NCBI RefSeq assembly: GCF_015291705.1
Contig: NZ_CP030050.1
Span: 8,370,001 to 8,434,000, forward strand
From: Bradyrhizobium arachidis
Lineage (GTDB): Bacteria; Pseudomonadota; Alphaproteobacteria; Rhizobiales; Xanthobacteraceae
Direction: 5' to 3'
DNA: 64,000 nucleotides
This document shows, in pieces, positions 28,224-35,475 of the stretch. The notes below the pieces were generated by a model, which saw only the letters and a list, made by a program, of their open reading frames with translations, ran no database searches and was not told the origin of the DNA. Both the position numbers and the translations under genes were made by a program. How positions within the stretch are numbered: position 1 is the first letter of the stretch; the number at the start of each line of letters is the position of its first letter.

Positions 28224-29075
28224 TCATTGCGATACTCCCGAATCCGATCGAGGGACGAACACGCCAATAGGCCGGGGAACCATGCGCGAAACATCGGAAG
28301 CCGAGAATGCGGTCCTGACACCGCTCGACGGCATGAGCGCCAGCATCTGATCGCGCGTTTTCATGAGATCGGATCGCGTGACGAATAGCGTCGCAGCTGC
28401 TGATGACTGTCCGCTGGAAGTCCATTTCGGCGGCAGGTCGATGGCAAGCAGATTTGCAAGCTTTGCGACGTATGCTCGCGTCTCGTCAGGCAGAGAGCCG
28501 CCTGCGAGATGCTCTTCATAGCGAGATGGTCCCGCGTTGTACGCGGCAAACACGCCAGGCGAGCCATACCGATCGAGCAATTCGCGCAGATAGGCCGTGC
28601 CGGCCAGAATGTTGTCGTGCGGGTCGTAGGGGTCGTTCCCGAAATGGTAGCGCTCTCGAAGTTCCGCCCAGGTCGCCGGCATGATTTGCATCAGGCCCAT
28701 TGCGCCTTTTGGCGATCTGGCGTGCACGTCACCAGCACTCTCGATGCTTTGGACTGATCGGATCCAGTTCGGCGCGATCGCAAAGCGTTGTGAGGCTTCA
28801 TTGATGAAGCCGGCAAATGAGTGAGCACTCCGGCTGATCCCCGGCTGGGCGGTTGATCCGCTCTGGGCCAAAGCAACACTGCCACACGCGGTCAGAAGAA
28901 GCATCAGGGGAACCACAGCACAAGCGCGCGTGCCCAACTGACCCCAGCATGCGATCGGACTCGCGCCAGCCTTGCAGACATCGATCGAGGCGGAGGAATG
29001 GTCCCGCAATCGATCGAACAAGGGAATGACAGGGAGAACACATCGAATACGCACAATCACTCGTCCCACGTCCAC
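28224..29075 (-). CDS. Lytic transglycosylase of the conjugation system (VirB1-like)
   Basis: A 283-residue protein. The SLT catalytic domain starts at about residue 93: FAIAPNWIRSVQSIESAGD carries the catalytic glutamate in IESAGD, followed by KGAMGLMQIMPATW, NILAGTAYLRELLDRYG and FAAYNAGPSRYEEH, all standard motifs. A hydrophobic segment (PLMLLLTACGSVALA) near residue 60 with a lipobox-like LTAC suggests the real start may be internal and the protein a lipoprotein. Such enzymes open peptidoglycan for the mating channel. Its start overlaps the end of traF by 19 bases. Confidence 0.92.
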   Translation of the reverse strand: MDVGRVIVRIRCVLPVIPLFDRLRDHSSASIDVCKAGASPIACWGQLGTRACAVVPLMLLLTACGSVALAQSGSTAQPGISRSAHSFAGFINEASQRFAIAPNWIRSVQSIESAGDVHARSPKGAMGLMQIMPATWAELRERYHFGNDPYDPHDNILAGTAYLRELLDRYGSPGVFAAYNAGPSRYEEHLAGGSLPDETRAYVAKLANLLAIDLPPKWTSSGQSSAAATLFVTRSDLMKTRDQMLALMPSSGVRTAFSASDVSRMVPRPIGVFVPRSDSGVSQ

Positions 29076-29569
29076 ACCGGCATCGCACGGCCGATCACCG
29101 CCGACGCCGGCAAGAATCCAAAATACCGGCCATCAAGAGAATCGTCAGACTGCCAATTCATCAGAAACAGCTCGCCGTCTCCGACGACGCGGCAGCCCTG
29201 CCATCTCGGCAGCGGCCTGCCGCGTCCGTCGCGATCCTTTGCCTCGCCGACTGCTATGTCGTCGACCGAAATCGTGAGGCCGGTTCTGCAAACACTCTGC
29301 CCCGGAAGGGCGAGCACGCGTTTCAGCATCGGGACGCCAATGGGCAAATAGCCGTTAAAGTCGAGGAATGTCGCGAGCGGTTCCGGCGGCTGCACGGCGA
29401 CCAATTCAGTGACTTGAAATTGGTCCGCCGGTCGCACGCGGTAGAGACCGATCGGCACGCTTGCGGATACGTTCCAGATGTAAAGCGGAAGCGGCTCCAG
29501 GACGATCGTCGCGATGAGCGCAGCAGCGACCCCAGTCGTCACAGCCAGCATCATTAGGCGGCCCGTCAT
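29057..29569 (-). CDS. traF: TraF, S26-family signal peptidase / pilin maturation protease
   Basis: A 170-residue serine peptidase with one N-terminal membrane helix (about 5-25). The catalytic serine is Ser37 in SVPIGLYRV, and the general-base lysine is Lys83 in MLKRVLALPG. In RP4 the homologue cyclises the TrbC pilin. The start overlaps the DUF2840 stop by four bases and the stop lies inside the lytic transglycosylase gene, so the three form one operon. The gene is intact. Confidence 0.94.
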   Translation of the reverse strand: MTGRLMMLAVTTGVAAALIATIVLEPLPLYIWNVSASVPIGLYRVRPADQFQVTELVAVQPPEPLATFLDFNGYLPIGVPMLKRVLALPGQSVCRTGLTISVDDIAVGEAKDRDGRGRPLPRWQGCRVVGDGELFLMNWQSDDSLDGRYFGFLPASAVIGRAMPVWTWDE

Positions 29570-30030
29570 CGCATCACCTTTTGGCGATGAAGCCAGGCCT
29601 GATGGCGCGCTTTTGTATATGGGCGCGGGTTTTCGTTGACGGAAAGACGGTTATGAACGTGATGCCAATGATCAGGCGCGACATCAGCTGGATCGATGCC
29701 GAGTGCCTCAACGGCATCGATCATTTGCAGCACTCGCTCGACCTTCGGCCAGCCAGACAGGCGCAGCAAAATCTCCCCGCCGGGTGTCACATAAGGGACG
29801 GTCGAGCAGCGCTGTCGCGGAGCGATTGCGCGCAAAATGTCGATCCGCGAAATGGCCGTGCCGAAGTCGTTCGAGGTCCAACGGACGAAGGCAAAGGTGC
29901 TACCCGGCGCGAATGACAGGACACGCCGATGGCGATCAAGCTTCCGTTCCTCGACGATGCGACCGAACCGAACGCGGTTTTCGATGCGCTTCTCGAGCCA
30001 CAACACTTCCACTTCCGTGAGATCACTCAT
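29566..30030 (-). CDS. DUF2840 protein
   Basis: A 154-residue protein with the DUF2840 layout: MSDLTEVEVLWLEKRIENR, a central YVTPGGEILLRLSGW block and a C-terminal HWHHVHNRLSVN segment. The family is found only beside traF in rhizobial and related ICEs and has no known function. The frame is open to 30144, but the ATG at 30030 gives the family start. Upstream the region is interrupted by an IS110 element, separating it from repA. Confidence 0.88.
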   Translation of the reverse strand: MSDLTEVEVLWLEKRIENRVRFGRIVEERKLDRHRRVLSFAPGSTFAFVRWTSNDFGTAISRIDILRAIAPRQRCSTVPYVTPGGEILLRLSGWPKVERVLQMIDAVEALGIDPADVAPDHWHHVHNRLSVNENPRPYTKARHQAWLHRQKVMR

Positions 30031-30307
30031 GCCACGGCTCCCCGACGCTGGAGTTGGCGGTCGTGAGCTTGGGCTTGGTCGAGAGTGTGTATGGCCTGCA
30101 AAGGCAGGCTGGCCTGTCGGGCTGCCGTTGCGGGGCGCCGCCAATGCGGCTTTCGGCCTGTTCCGTTAGAAGAAATCCGAAGGATTTCCTGTTAGCCGGG
30201 GTACTGACCGGTGCCCCCTCGCCGGCCGTGCCGCTGCGAAAATGCCTCGCAACGATTCGCGAACGGAATGCATGGTGTGTTCCGGCGATCGGCGGCGGAG
30301 GCGCATG

Positions 30308-31357
30308 ATGGACTTTTATGCAGGGCTCGACGTGTCGCTGGAGGCGACGAATATTTGCGTGGTGGACGGCGACGGCAAGGTCGTCCGGGAGACGAAACTC
30401 GACACCGATCCGGACGCAATCGAGCTGTTCCTGGCGGAATGGAGCATCCACCTGAAGCGCGTCGGGCTGGAAGCCTTCTCGTACTCGGCCTGGCTGTTCA
30501 CGGCGCTCAGTGAAAAGGGCCTGCCCGTGATCTGCATCGAGACCCGGCATGCCAAGGCGGCGCTGAACGCCATGCTGAACAAGACCGATCGCAACGACGC
30601 CAAAGGCATCGCCCAGATGATGCGGACCGGCTGGTTCCGTGCGGTCCATGTCAAATCGGAAGGCGCGCAGACGCTGCGCGCGCTGCTCGTGAGACGCAAG
30701 GCGCTGCTCGGCAAGGTGCTCGACATGGAGAACATGATCCGCGGCCTGTTGCGCCCGTTCGGCCTGAAAGTCGGCGAGATCTCGGTCGGCCGCTTTGACG
30801 CACGGGTGCGCGAGATCATGGCCGGGAAGAAGGAGCTGGAGGCGATCGTCACGCCATTGCTGGACGCTAGAAGCGCGATGCGGCTGCAGCTGGCAAAACT
30901 GCACCGCCTCGCCCTGGCGGCGGCGCGCAGCGACAGTGCGGTGCGGCGGTTGATGAGCGTGCCCGGTGTCGGCGCGCTCGTGGCGTTGACGTTCCGCGCC
31001 ACCGTTGACGATCCGGCGCGATTCAAGAAGTCGACCAATGTCGGTGCGCATTTCGGCCTGACGCCGCGGCGCTACCAATCCGGACAGACCGACAGGATCG
31101 GCGGCATCTCCAAATGCGGCGACGAGCTGACACGGGCGATGCTGTACGAGGCGGCGGTCGCGATTCTCACCCGCATTCCGAAGAACTTCAAGCTGCGGCT
31201 GTGGGGCCTGCGGCTGGCCAGGAAGAAGGGTCTGAAGCGCGCGGCAACCGCCGTGGCGCGCGCGCTCGCCGTGCTGCTGCACAAGATCTGGGTCGATGGC
31301 ACCACCTTCCGGTTTGGCGCCGGCGGCAAGCGCGGCCGGGTCGCTGCGGTGATGTAA
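30308..31357 (+). CDS. IS110-family transposase 3
   Basis: A 349-residue DEDD recombinase: MDFYAGLDVSLEATNICVVD, RVGLEAFSYS, NKTDRNDAKGIAQMMRTG, LMSVPGVGALVALTFRATV and the serine stretch YQSGQTDRIGGISKCGDE. It is of the same subgroup as transposase 2. It sits between DUF2840 and repA, where related elements usually have parA. An ATG one codon earlier (30305) is an equally possible start. Element ends were not determined; an inverted repeat (GAAATCC / GGATTTC) at 30171-30187 could be near its left end. Confidence 0.93.
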   Translation: MDFYAGLDVSLEATNICVVDGDGKVVRETKLDTDPDAIELFLAEWSIHLKRVGLEAFSYSAWLFTALSEKGLPVICIETRHAKAALNAMLNKTDRNDAKGIAQMMRTGWFRAVHVKSEGAQTLRALLVRRKALLGKVLDMENMIRGLLRPFGLKVGEISVGRFDARVREIMAGKKELEAIVTPLLDARSAMRLQLAKLHRLALAAARSDSAVRRLMSVPGVGALVALTFRATVDDPARFKKSTNVGAHFGLTPRRYQSGQTDRIGGISKCGDELTRAMLYEAAVAILTRIPKNFKLRLWGLRLARKKGLKRAATAVARALAVLLHKIWVDGTTFRFGAGGKRGRVAAVM

Positions 31358-31779
31358 GGGCCTCCGCGACCCGGCCGCTTCCACGCGCGCCTTTTCCTTC
31401 CGCCAAAGCGGAGCAGCGTCTCCCGAGGGGACGGGGATTTGGGTGAGATCGCAACTTTTCTTGCCGGCGGCTTCATGACGACGTTTGAAGCCATCAAGCA
31501 CGGCGCTGGTTAGCCTGACCGCCCATTCTCCAGATTCCGGCTTGTGGTGGCCGTCGTGCCAACCACGGATGTTAGCGAGTTCTCCTCGACGAGCGAGTGG
31601 CCGCAAAGGAAAGCGACGAACGTCATGCGGTGATGCCGGTGCTGGTGATCGCGCAGATTTGCGCGCGATCGCGTTGGCGCGCGTGTGTTGGCGACAAGAA
31701 TCGCATTGCAGCGAAGCCTTGCGCGTGAGAGAGTGAATGCCTGAGGCATTTTCGTTGCACGCGCGGCCGACTTGTTCAC
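31358..31779. other. Noncoding region between IS110 element 3 and the origin repeats
   Basis: No gene is supported. I looked here for parA, expected next to repA in related ICEs, and found no Walker motif in any frame. The first part is probably the 3' end of the IS element. A single open minus frame of about 640 codons crosses 30023-31948 but has the composition of a shadow of the transposase. Confidence 0.5.
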
Positions 31780-31819
31780 AACATACTGATTCACAACAAG
31801 AAGTTAGTGTCAGTATGTT
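31780..31819. repeat. Inverted repeat in the replication region
   Basis: AACATACTGA at 31780-31789 and TCAGTATGTT at 31810-31819 are perfect 10-base complements separated by 20 bases. TTCACAAC occurs twice next to them. It could be an origin element, an operator or a terminator for repA; there is no following T-run. Confidence 0.6.
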
Positions 31820-31874
31820 AGTAAAGTTAGAGGAGCGGGAAAGCGCGGAGAAACAAGCTCTTAAGCTCGATTCC

Positions 31875-31939
31875 GGTCCTCGATAGCACGAGGTTCGGGT
31901 CCCCGATAGCACGAGGGTTGCGGTCCCCGATAGCACGAG
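31875..31939. repeat. Three iteron-like direct repeats (probable replication origin)
   Basis: An 18-base unit, GGTCCCCGATAGCACGAG, occurs at 31875-31892 (one T for C), 31898-31915 and 31922-31939. The copies start 23 and 24 bases apart, about two helical turns, so they lie on one face of the DNA. They begin six bases after the repA stop codon. Short phased repeats beside an initiator gene are the form of iterons bound by Rep proteins. Confidence 0.8.
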
Positions 31940-31944
31940 CTGAT

Positions 31945-32826
31945 TCACAGGTTGTCCTCCGAATTTGGAATGAGACCGCGGCGGCGCAAGCGGGCCGTTA
32001 AGGGATCGACAGGCGTAGGCGTGAAGTTCAGCCGCTCGGTGCCATCTGGATCGCGCGTGAGCACGAGCTGATAGCCGGGCAAGGTCTGGCGCTGGACGAT
32101 CTGACGAACGTCGTAAGCAAAATGCTTGAGTGGCGAGAGGATGCCGGACTTGGCATGGAGGTGCAGAAGATCAAAACTCCAGCCGACATCCTGGCGTCCA
32201 CCATGCTTGCGCACGAGGCGATAAAGCCAGCGCTCGAGCCCGCCCGTCAGATCGAAATAAGCGCGATCGATCGTCAGCACGAGCGCTTCATCGATGACGC
32301 CGGCGTAGAACCAATCAGGCAGGATCAGCTCGAGCCCAAATGGACGGCCATTTGCATCGGCCGTTTCCTTCCACTCGTTGATCCAGGAGAAGCGATGCCG
32401 TCGACGTTCCATCGGCTGGCGGATCGACGTCAGCACGGTCGTTGACTGAAGTCTATCGAGACCAGCCTTCAGCCGGTCATAGTCGCGCGCGCTGGTGCCG
32501 CGGCCGACGAACGTCAAAATCTCGTATGGCGTTGCTGCCATCAGGCGCGACGTCTTCAAGCCGGCGTCACGGGCTTCGACGATCTGGGACGCAGCCCAGA
32601 TCAGAACGTCTGCATCCCAGATGGTCGCCATGCCGTGCTCAGGCACGGCTTCGACACGAATTGCGACCGCTCCGGCACGGAAATCGATCGGCACAGTGCG
32701 TTTGGTCTTTGCCAACGAAAAGAACGGATATGCCATCAGATCCTGCGCATCGCGGGGCGCGAGATCACCGGGCAGCGCCCGAAAGAGCTCAAGCTGGTCG
32801 CGCTCGGAATGGTGCTTGCGCCGCAT
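31945..32826 (-). CDS. repA: Replication initiator protein A (RPA family)
   Basis: A 293-residue initiator. Conserved segments of the family are the start MRRKHHSERDQLELF, DLMAYPFFSLAKTKR, ATIWDADVLIWAASQI, TPYEILTFVGRG, the winged-helix part (FDLTGGLERWLYRLVRKHGG) and the C-terminal RLRRRGLIPN. The protein allows plasmid-like replication of the excised ICE. Iteron-like repeats lie directly after the gene. The start at 32826 is preferred; the frame is open to 32871, which would overlap the upstream excisionase gene by 23 bases. Confidence 0.92.
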   Translation of the reverse strand: MRRKHHSERDQLELFRALPGDLAPRDAQDLMAYPFFSLAKTKRTVPIDFRAGAVAIRVEAVPEHGMATIWDADVLIWAASQIVEARDAGLKTSRLMAATPYEILTFVGRGTSARDYDRLKAGLDRLQSTTVLTSIRQPMERRRHRFSWINEWKETADANGRPFGLELILPDWFYAGVIDEALVLTIDRAYFDLTGGLERWLYRLVRKHGGRQDVGWSFDLLHLHAKSGILSPLKHFAYDVRQIVQRQTLPGYQLVLTRDPDGTERLNFTPTPVDPLTARLRRRGLIPNSEDNL

Positions 32827-32848
32827 GGTCACTGCTCTTACGCGGCAA

Positions 32849-33130
32849 TCAGCGGCGTTCTTGACCCGCATACGGGCGCAGCGCGGGATGCTTCTTGGCC
32901 GGCAGCACGGTCCCCTTTCCGGGGTCGGACGTCGATGTCTTGACGCCGCGGTCGGCCCACGCTTTCAGGTCATCGACGGCGTAGACAACACGTCCGCCGA
33001 TCTTCCGATACGTCGGTCCAGTACCGTACGTGCGATGTTTCTCGAGCGTGCGACCGGACAGGCCAAGATAGCGCGCGGCCTCAGGTGTACGCAGGAATCG
33101 CGGGGGAAGACCGGCCATCGGATCGGGCAT
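32849..33130 (-). CDS. RdfS-like excisionase / AlpA-type helix-turn-helix protein
   Basis: A 93-residue protein with a MerR/AlpA-type winged helix-turn-helix: LRTPEAARYLGLSGRTLEKH is the HTH and KIGGRVVYAVDDLKAW the wing. The tail (TSTSDPGKGTVLPAKKH) matches the layout of RdfS, the recombination directionality factor that drives excision of ICEMlSym in Mesorhizobium. It is encoded upstream of repA on the same strand. Several paralogues of this family occur on rhizobial genomes, so RdfS function is probable, not certain. The integrase is not in this window. Confidence 0.8.
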   Translation of the reverse strand: MPDPMAGLPPRFLRTPEAARYLGLSGRTLEKHRTYGTGPTYRKIGGRVVYAVDDLKAWADRGVKTSTSDPGKGTVLPAKKHPALRPYAGQERR

Positions 33131-33263
33131 TTAAGAACTCCAGGAGGACAGCGCACTACGACTGGCTAGACCGGCGTGTGTGCGGTCATCATGGAGGAGC
33201 AGGATCTCGGAGAGGGATGCCGAATATGGAAGGGGCGATTTTCGGCACCCCTGAGGGACTGCG

Positions 33264-33884
33264 CTACTGGTCTTTGCGCCCGGGACGCAGGAGTTTCCGG
33301 TAACCACCACGCATCAACGCGAGGCCGCCCTGCACCAAGCGGATTGTTCGATTGCGCAGATCATGCGTCTTCCAGGCGCGATCGGGGATGCGCTTTTTGC
33401 CGAACAGCGCCTCGGCGATCGTGCGATAGCTACCGCCGGCGCTGTGAGCATCAAGCGCACGGATCGCTGCGCTCAAGCGTTCGCGTCGATGTTTCGATAG
33501 TTGATGAAATGCAGGCCCCGGCGCGCGTCCATTCATCGCGCGCCACAGCCGCCGGGCTGCATAGGCACGCGCGCCGAAATCGCCGTCGAACGGCAAGTCG
33601 GCTGCATATGACGCGCCGAGCACCGGCGGGCCCTTGGACCAGACACGGTGGTCCGCCGAACCGATGCGCAGCACGGCGTGCCAGCCGTCGGCGGCGCGGC
33701 GCACCTGACCTCCTGCAAGGTCAAGCAGCGGTTGAGACGCTGAACTGCGATCGGCAGCCCCGGCAACCTTGACCGGAACGACCGCCGCTAGAACCTCAGG
33801 CGCCCAAAAGATCGTCTGCTCGTCGAAGGACCTCTGTGGGTCATGGGCGAAAGCAGATACCCCCTTTCCTCCTGAATTCCTCGG
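33264..33884 (-). CDS. DUF2285 (RovC-like) domain protein, FseA C-terminal part
   Basis: An open frame of about 206 codons from just after a TGA at 33887-33885. It holds EQTIFWAPEVLAAVVPV, then the DUF2285 DNA-binding domain (RRAADGWHAVLRIG, ARRLWRAMNGRAPGP, SYRTIAEALFGKKRIP, WKTHDLRNRTIRLV, LALMRGGYRKLL). There is no ATG start; the first alternative start is a GTG at 33704, which would cut into the domain. In ICEMlSymR7A the excision activator FseA is made from two frames joined by programmed +1 frameshifting, and this gene has the look of the downstream half. Decay is the alternative. Confidence 0.75.
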   Translation of the reverse strand, partial: PRNSGGKGVSAFAHDPQRSFDEQTIFWAPEVLAAVVPVKVAGAADRSSASQPLLDLAGGQVRRAADGWHAVLRIGSADHRVWSKGPPVLGASYAADLPFDGDFGARAYAARRLWRAMNGRAPGPAFHQLSKHRRERLSAAIRALDAHSAGGSYRTIAEALFGKKRIPDRAWKTHDLRNRTIRLVQGGLALMRGGYRKLLRPGRKDQ

Positions 33885-33889
33885 TCACT

Positions 33890-34078
33890 TCACCATCTGG
33901 GCTGCTTTCGATCATCGCTTCGTACCACTCGAGCAACTTCGCGCCAGTCCGCCCCCTCGCCCTGCGCCTGCAGGAGGCGCATGTACGTAACGACATGCTG
34001 TTCGTCATAGGCAGTCAGCAGCGGCTCGTTCGGCGCACTGTCAGCTACGTCTGGATCTAGGGATGGCTTCTGCATCAT
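33890..34078 (-). CDS. Small DUF2285-type protein, QseM/FseA-like, possibly truncated
   Basis: A 62-residue product beginning MMQKPSLDPDVADSAPNEP and containing LLTAYDEQHVVTYMRLLQA and GADWREVARVV, the conserved core of small DUF2285 proteins. Relatives continue for about 25 more residues; here the sequence diverges after EVARVV and stops. A second frame, +1 relative to this one, continues with LLEWYEAMIES and EEFRRKGGICFRP to 33841, and a third frame (33264-33884) follows. The gene is divergent from the XRE repressor at 34286, the arrangement of qseM and qseC in Mesorhizobium ICEMlSym. Confidence 0.7.
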   Translation of the reverse strand: MMQKPSLDPDVADSAPNEPLLTAYDEQHVVTYMRLLQAQGEGADWREVARVVRSDDRKQPRW

Positions 34079-34236
34079 ACCCGCTTTTAGAACGCCTATA
34101 GGCTACGCCATGGTTTGGTCGCAATCCAGACCTCCGCCCCCCGTTCGAATCCTGAATATTCGTTTGGTAGATCGGTGGCCGAGTTCGGTCGCGCACGTAA
34201 CGCCGCCACCCTCGATAGCATGTTCGGACACGAATA

Positions 34237-34265
34237 GGAACGATCGTTCCTAGAACGATCGTTCC
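34237..34265. promoter_or_regulatory. Twin palindromic operators between the XRE repressor and the DUF2285 gene
   Basis: GGAACGATCGTTCC (34237-34250) is a perfect 14-base palindrome, and GAACGATCGTTC (34253-34264) repeats its core. The centres are 15 bases apart. They lie 21 bases upstream of the XRE repressor ATG. Paired palindromes in a divergent regulator-target intergenic region are the layout of QseC operators. Confidence 0.85.
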
Positions 34266-34285
34266 GGCTCAGTTCCCATATCGCC

Positions 34286-34513
34286 ATGGATCTCAAAGAG
34301 ATCATGGCTGTGAATCTGCGTCGGAAACGCCACGATCTACAAATGACGCAGGAGGAGCTGGCCGAGCGCGCGGGTTTAAGCGCCCGTTACGTCGGCGCCA
34401 TCGAGCGCGGCGATGTATCAGCAAGCGTCACCGTGCTCGGACAAATTGCTGAAGCATTGGGGGTCGAACCGGGGGACCTGCTCAAAAAGGCTCCGCGGCT
34501 TAGCAAATCGTAA
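34286..34513 (+). CDS. XRE-family repressor (QseC-like)
   Basis: A 75-residue protein consisting of one HTH_3 domain: LRRKRHDLQMTQEELAERAG, LSARYVGAIERGDVSAS, VLGQIAEALGVEPGDLL. It is transcribed away from the DUF2285 locus, and two palindromes lie just upstream. In ICEMlSymR7A QseC represses the antiactivator gene qseM and itself, giving a bistable switch that limits transfer; the gene size, domain, orientation and operators all agree with that model. A second in-frame ATG at 34304 (MAVNLRRKR) could be the real start. Confidence 0.85.
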   Translation: MDLKEIMAVNLRRKRHDLQMTQEELAERAGLSARYVGAIERGDVSASVTVLGQIAEALGVEPGDLLKKAPRLSKS

Positions 34514-34577
34514 GCCCCTTCAGGCCGACCGCGAAGCGCCCCGCCCGGCGGACCGGACGGGGCTTGGTGGGGCGCTC

Positions 34578-34898
34578 TTACTCGCCGGTCTTGCGCGGCC
34601 GCGACCAGAGCAGGGTGTAGCCTTCACCGCCTTCGTCGTCGAACAGGTTCGCGTAGATCGGCGCGTTGAACGAGGGGTCGTCGAGCTTGAGTGAGAGGTA
34701 ATCGCGGCCCTCCTCGGAACGCTTCGACCAGGCTGCGCCGATCTCCGCCCGGCCCACATAGATGCGGTGGCTGGGAGCGTTTTCGTTGGACCGGTTGGTC
34801 TCGGCGACGATGCGGACGCCCTTGGCCTTCAGGCTCAGGGTCACGATCTCGCCCTGGAATTCGTTGCCGACCTTCTTGAAAGAACCGATGTTAGCCAT
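34578..34898 (-). CDS. DUF736 protein
   Basis: A 106-residue protein starting MANIGSFKKVGNEFQGEI with the usual DUF736 blocks SHRIYVGRAEIGAAW, SLKLDDPSFNAPIYANLF and YTLLWSRPRK. The family is abundant on rhizobial plasmids and ICEs and its function is unknown. The leader upstream (34925-34953) contains a hairpin and flank also found before the DUF2493 gene at 36989. A broken second copy of the C-terminal part lies at 35370-35468 on the other strand. Confidence 0.92.
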   Translation of the reverse strand: MANIGSFKKVGNEFQGEIVTLSLKAKGVRIVAETNRSNENAPSHRIYVGRAEIGAAWSKRSEEGRDYLSLKLDDPSFNAPIYANLFDDEGGEGYTLLWSRPRKTGE

Positions 34899-34924
34899 GT
34901 CACTTCTCCTGTTGTGTTTCGAGC

Positions 34925-34953
34925 CCGCGACCATCGCGGCCTCGATGGCGATC
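34925..34953 (-). promoter_or_regulatory. Leader hairpin upstream of DUF736 (copy 1)
   Basis: On the minus strand CCGCGA TGG TCGCGG forms a perfect 6-bp hairpin with a 3-base loop, preceded by GATCGCCATCGAGG. The same arrangement occurs at 37014-37042 before DUF2493. The hairpin ends 26 bases before the ATG. Confidence 0.65.
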
Positions 34954-35369
34954 TAGGGCCGAGGACGATCGGCGACGCACCCGCTCGGGCCGGAGCGCAG
35001 CGAAGGACGTCGTTGTGGCGACTTTCTTGTCTCGCGAGGAATGGGCGAAGCCCAGGGGAAGAAAGTCGCATCAACGGCGTTGCGGCTCAGACGATCGAGG
35101 CGAAGCCGGTCTTCGGCCAGATCAAGCCATCAACGAGGCCACGTGCGTCCGCGTGCTGAACCACAATCTCTGGAGAAGCGTGGCTATCTCGGTTTTGATG
35201 AACAAGAGGTCGGAACCATTCAGGGCAGAAAGAGAAACAATTTCCTGCAAAGGGCGGCATCGTCTCCCAAGAATCGATCGAGGTAGGATCGCTCTGCCGC
35301 GGCTGCGTGGGCCAGACCGAATGTCGGCAGCTTGATCGAGGAGTTCCGAGCAGGACGGCCTCTCCGCGC
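34954..35369. other. Spacer without a recognisable gene
   Basis: No gene is supported. The stretch is divergent to DUF736 and leads into a DUF736 fragment at 35370, so it may be decayed duplicate sequence. Confidence 0.5.
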
Positions 35370-35468
35370 TCAGGTTTCGATCATCCCCCGTTCATCGCGC
35401 CGATTTACGCGCACCTGTTCGACGATGAAGCCGGAAAAGGGTCGTCCGCTCGGGCCATGTGGCCGTAA
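35370..35468 (+). pseudogene. DUF736 fragment (C-terminal part) on the opposite strand
   Basis: In frame, residues FDHPPFIAPIYAHLFDDEAG correspond to LDDPSFNAPIYANLFDDEGG of the intact DUF736 gene at 34578-34898, with 14 of the 19 positions after the first identical. The frame then departs from the family and stops at TAA 35466-35468. The N-terminal half is not found upstream. It is therefore a relic of a second DUF736 gene in inverted orientation. Confidence 0.75.
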
Positions 35469-35475
35469 GAACTGG

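Noticed and set aside
30023..31948. A 641-codon minus-strand open frame across the IS110 element
   Set aside because: It lies antisense to transposase 3, and its product has no motif. It begins within the iterons, which makes coding unlikely.
34536..34577. Bidirectional terminator between the XRE gene and DUF736
   Set aside because: GC-rich complementary stretches are present (GCGCCCC and GGGGCGC) but without a T-run on either side, so it was not called.
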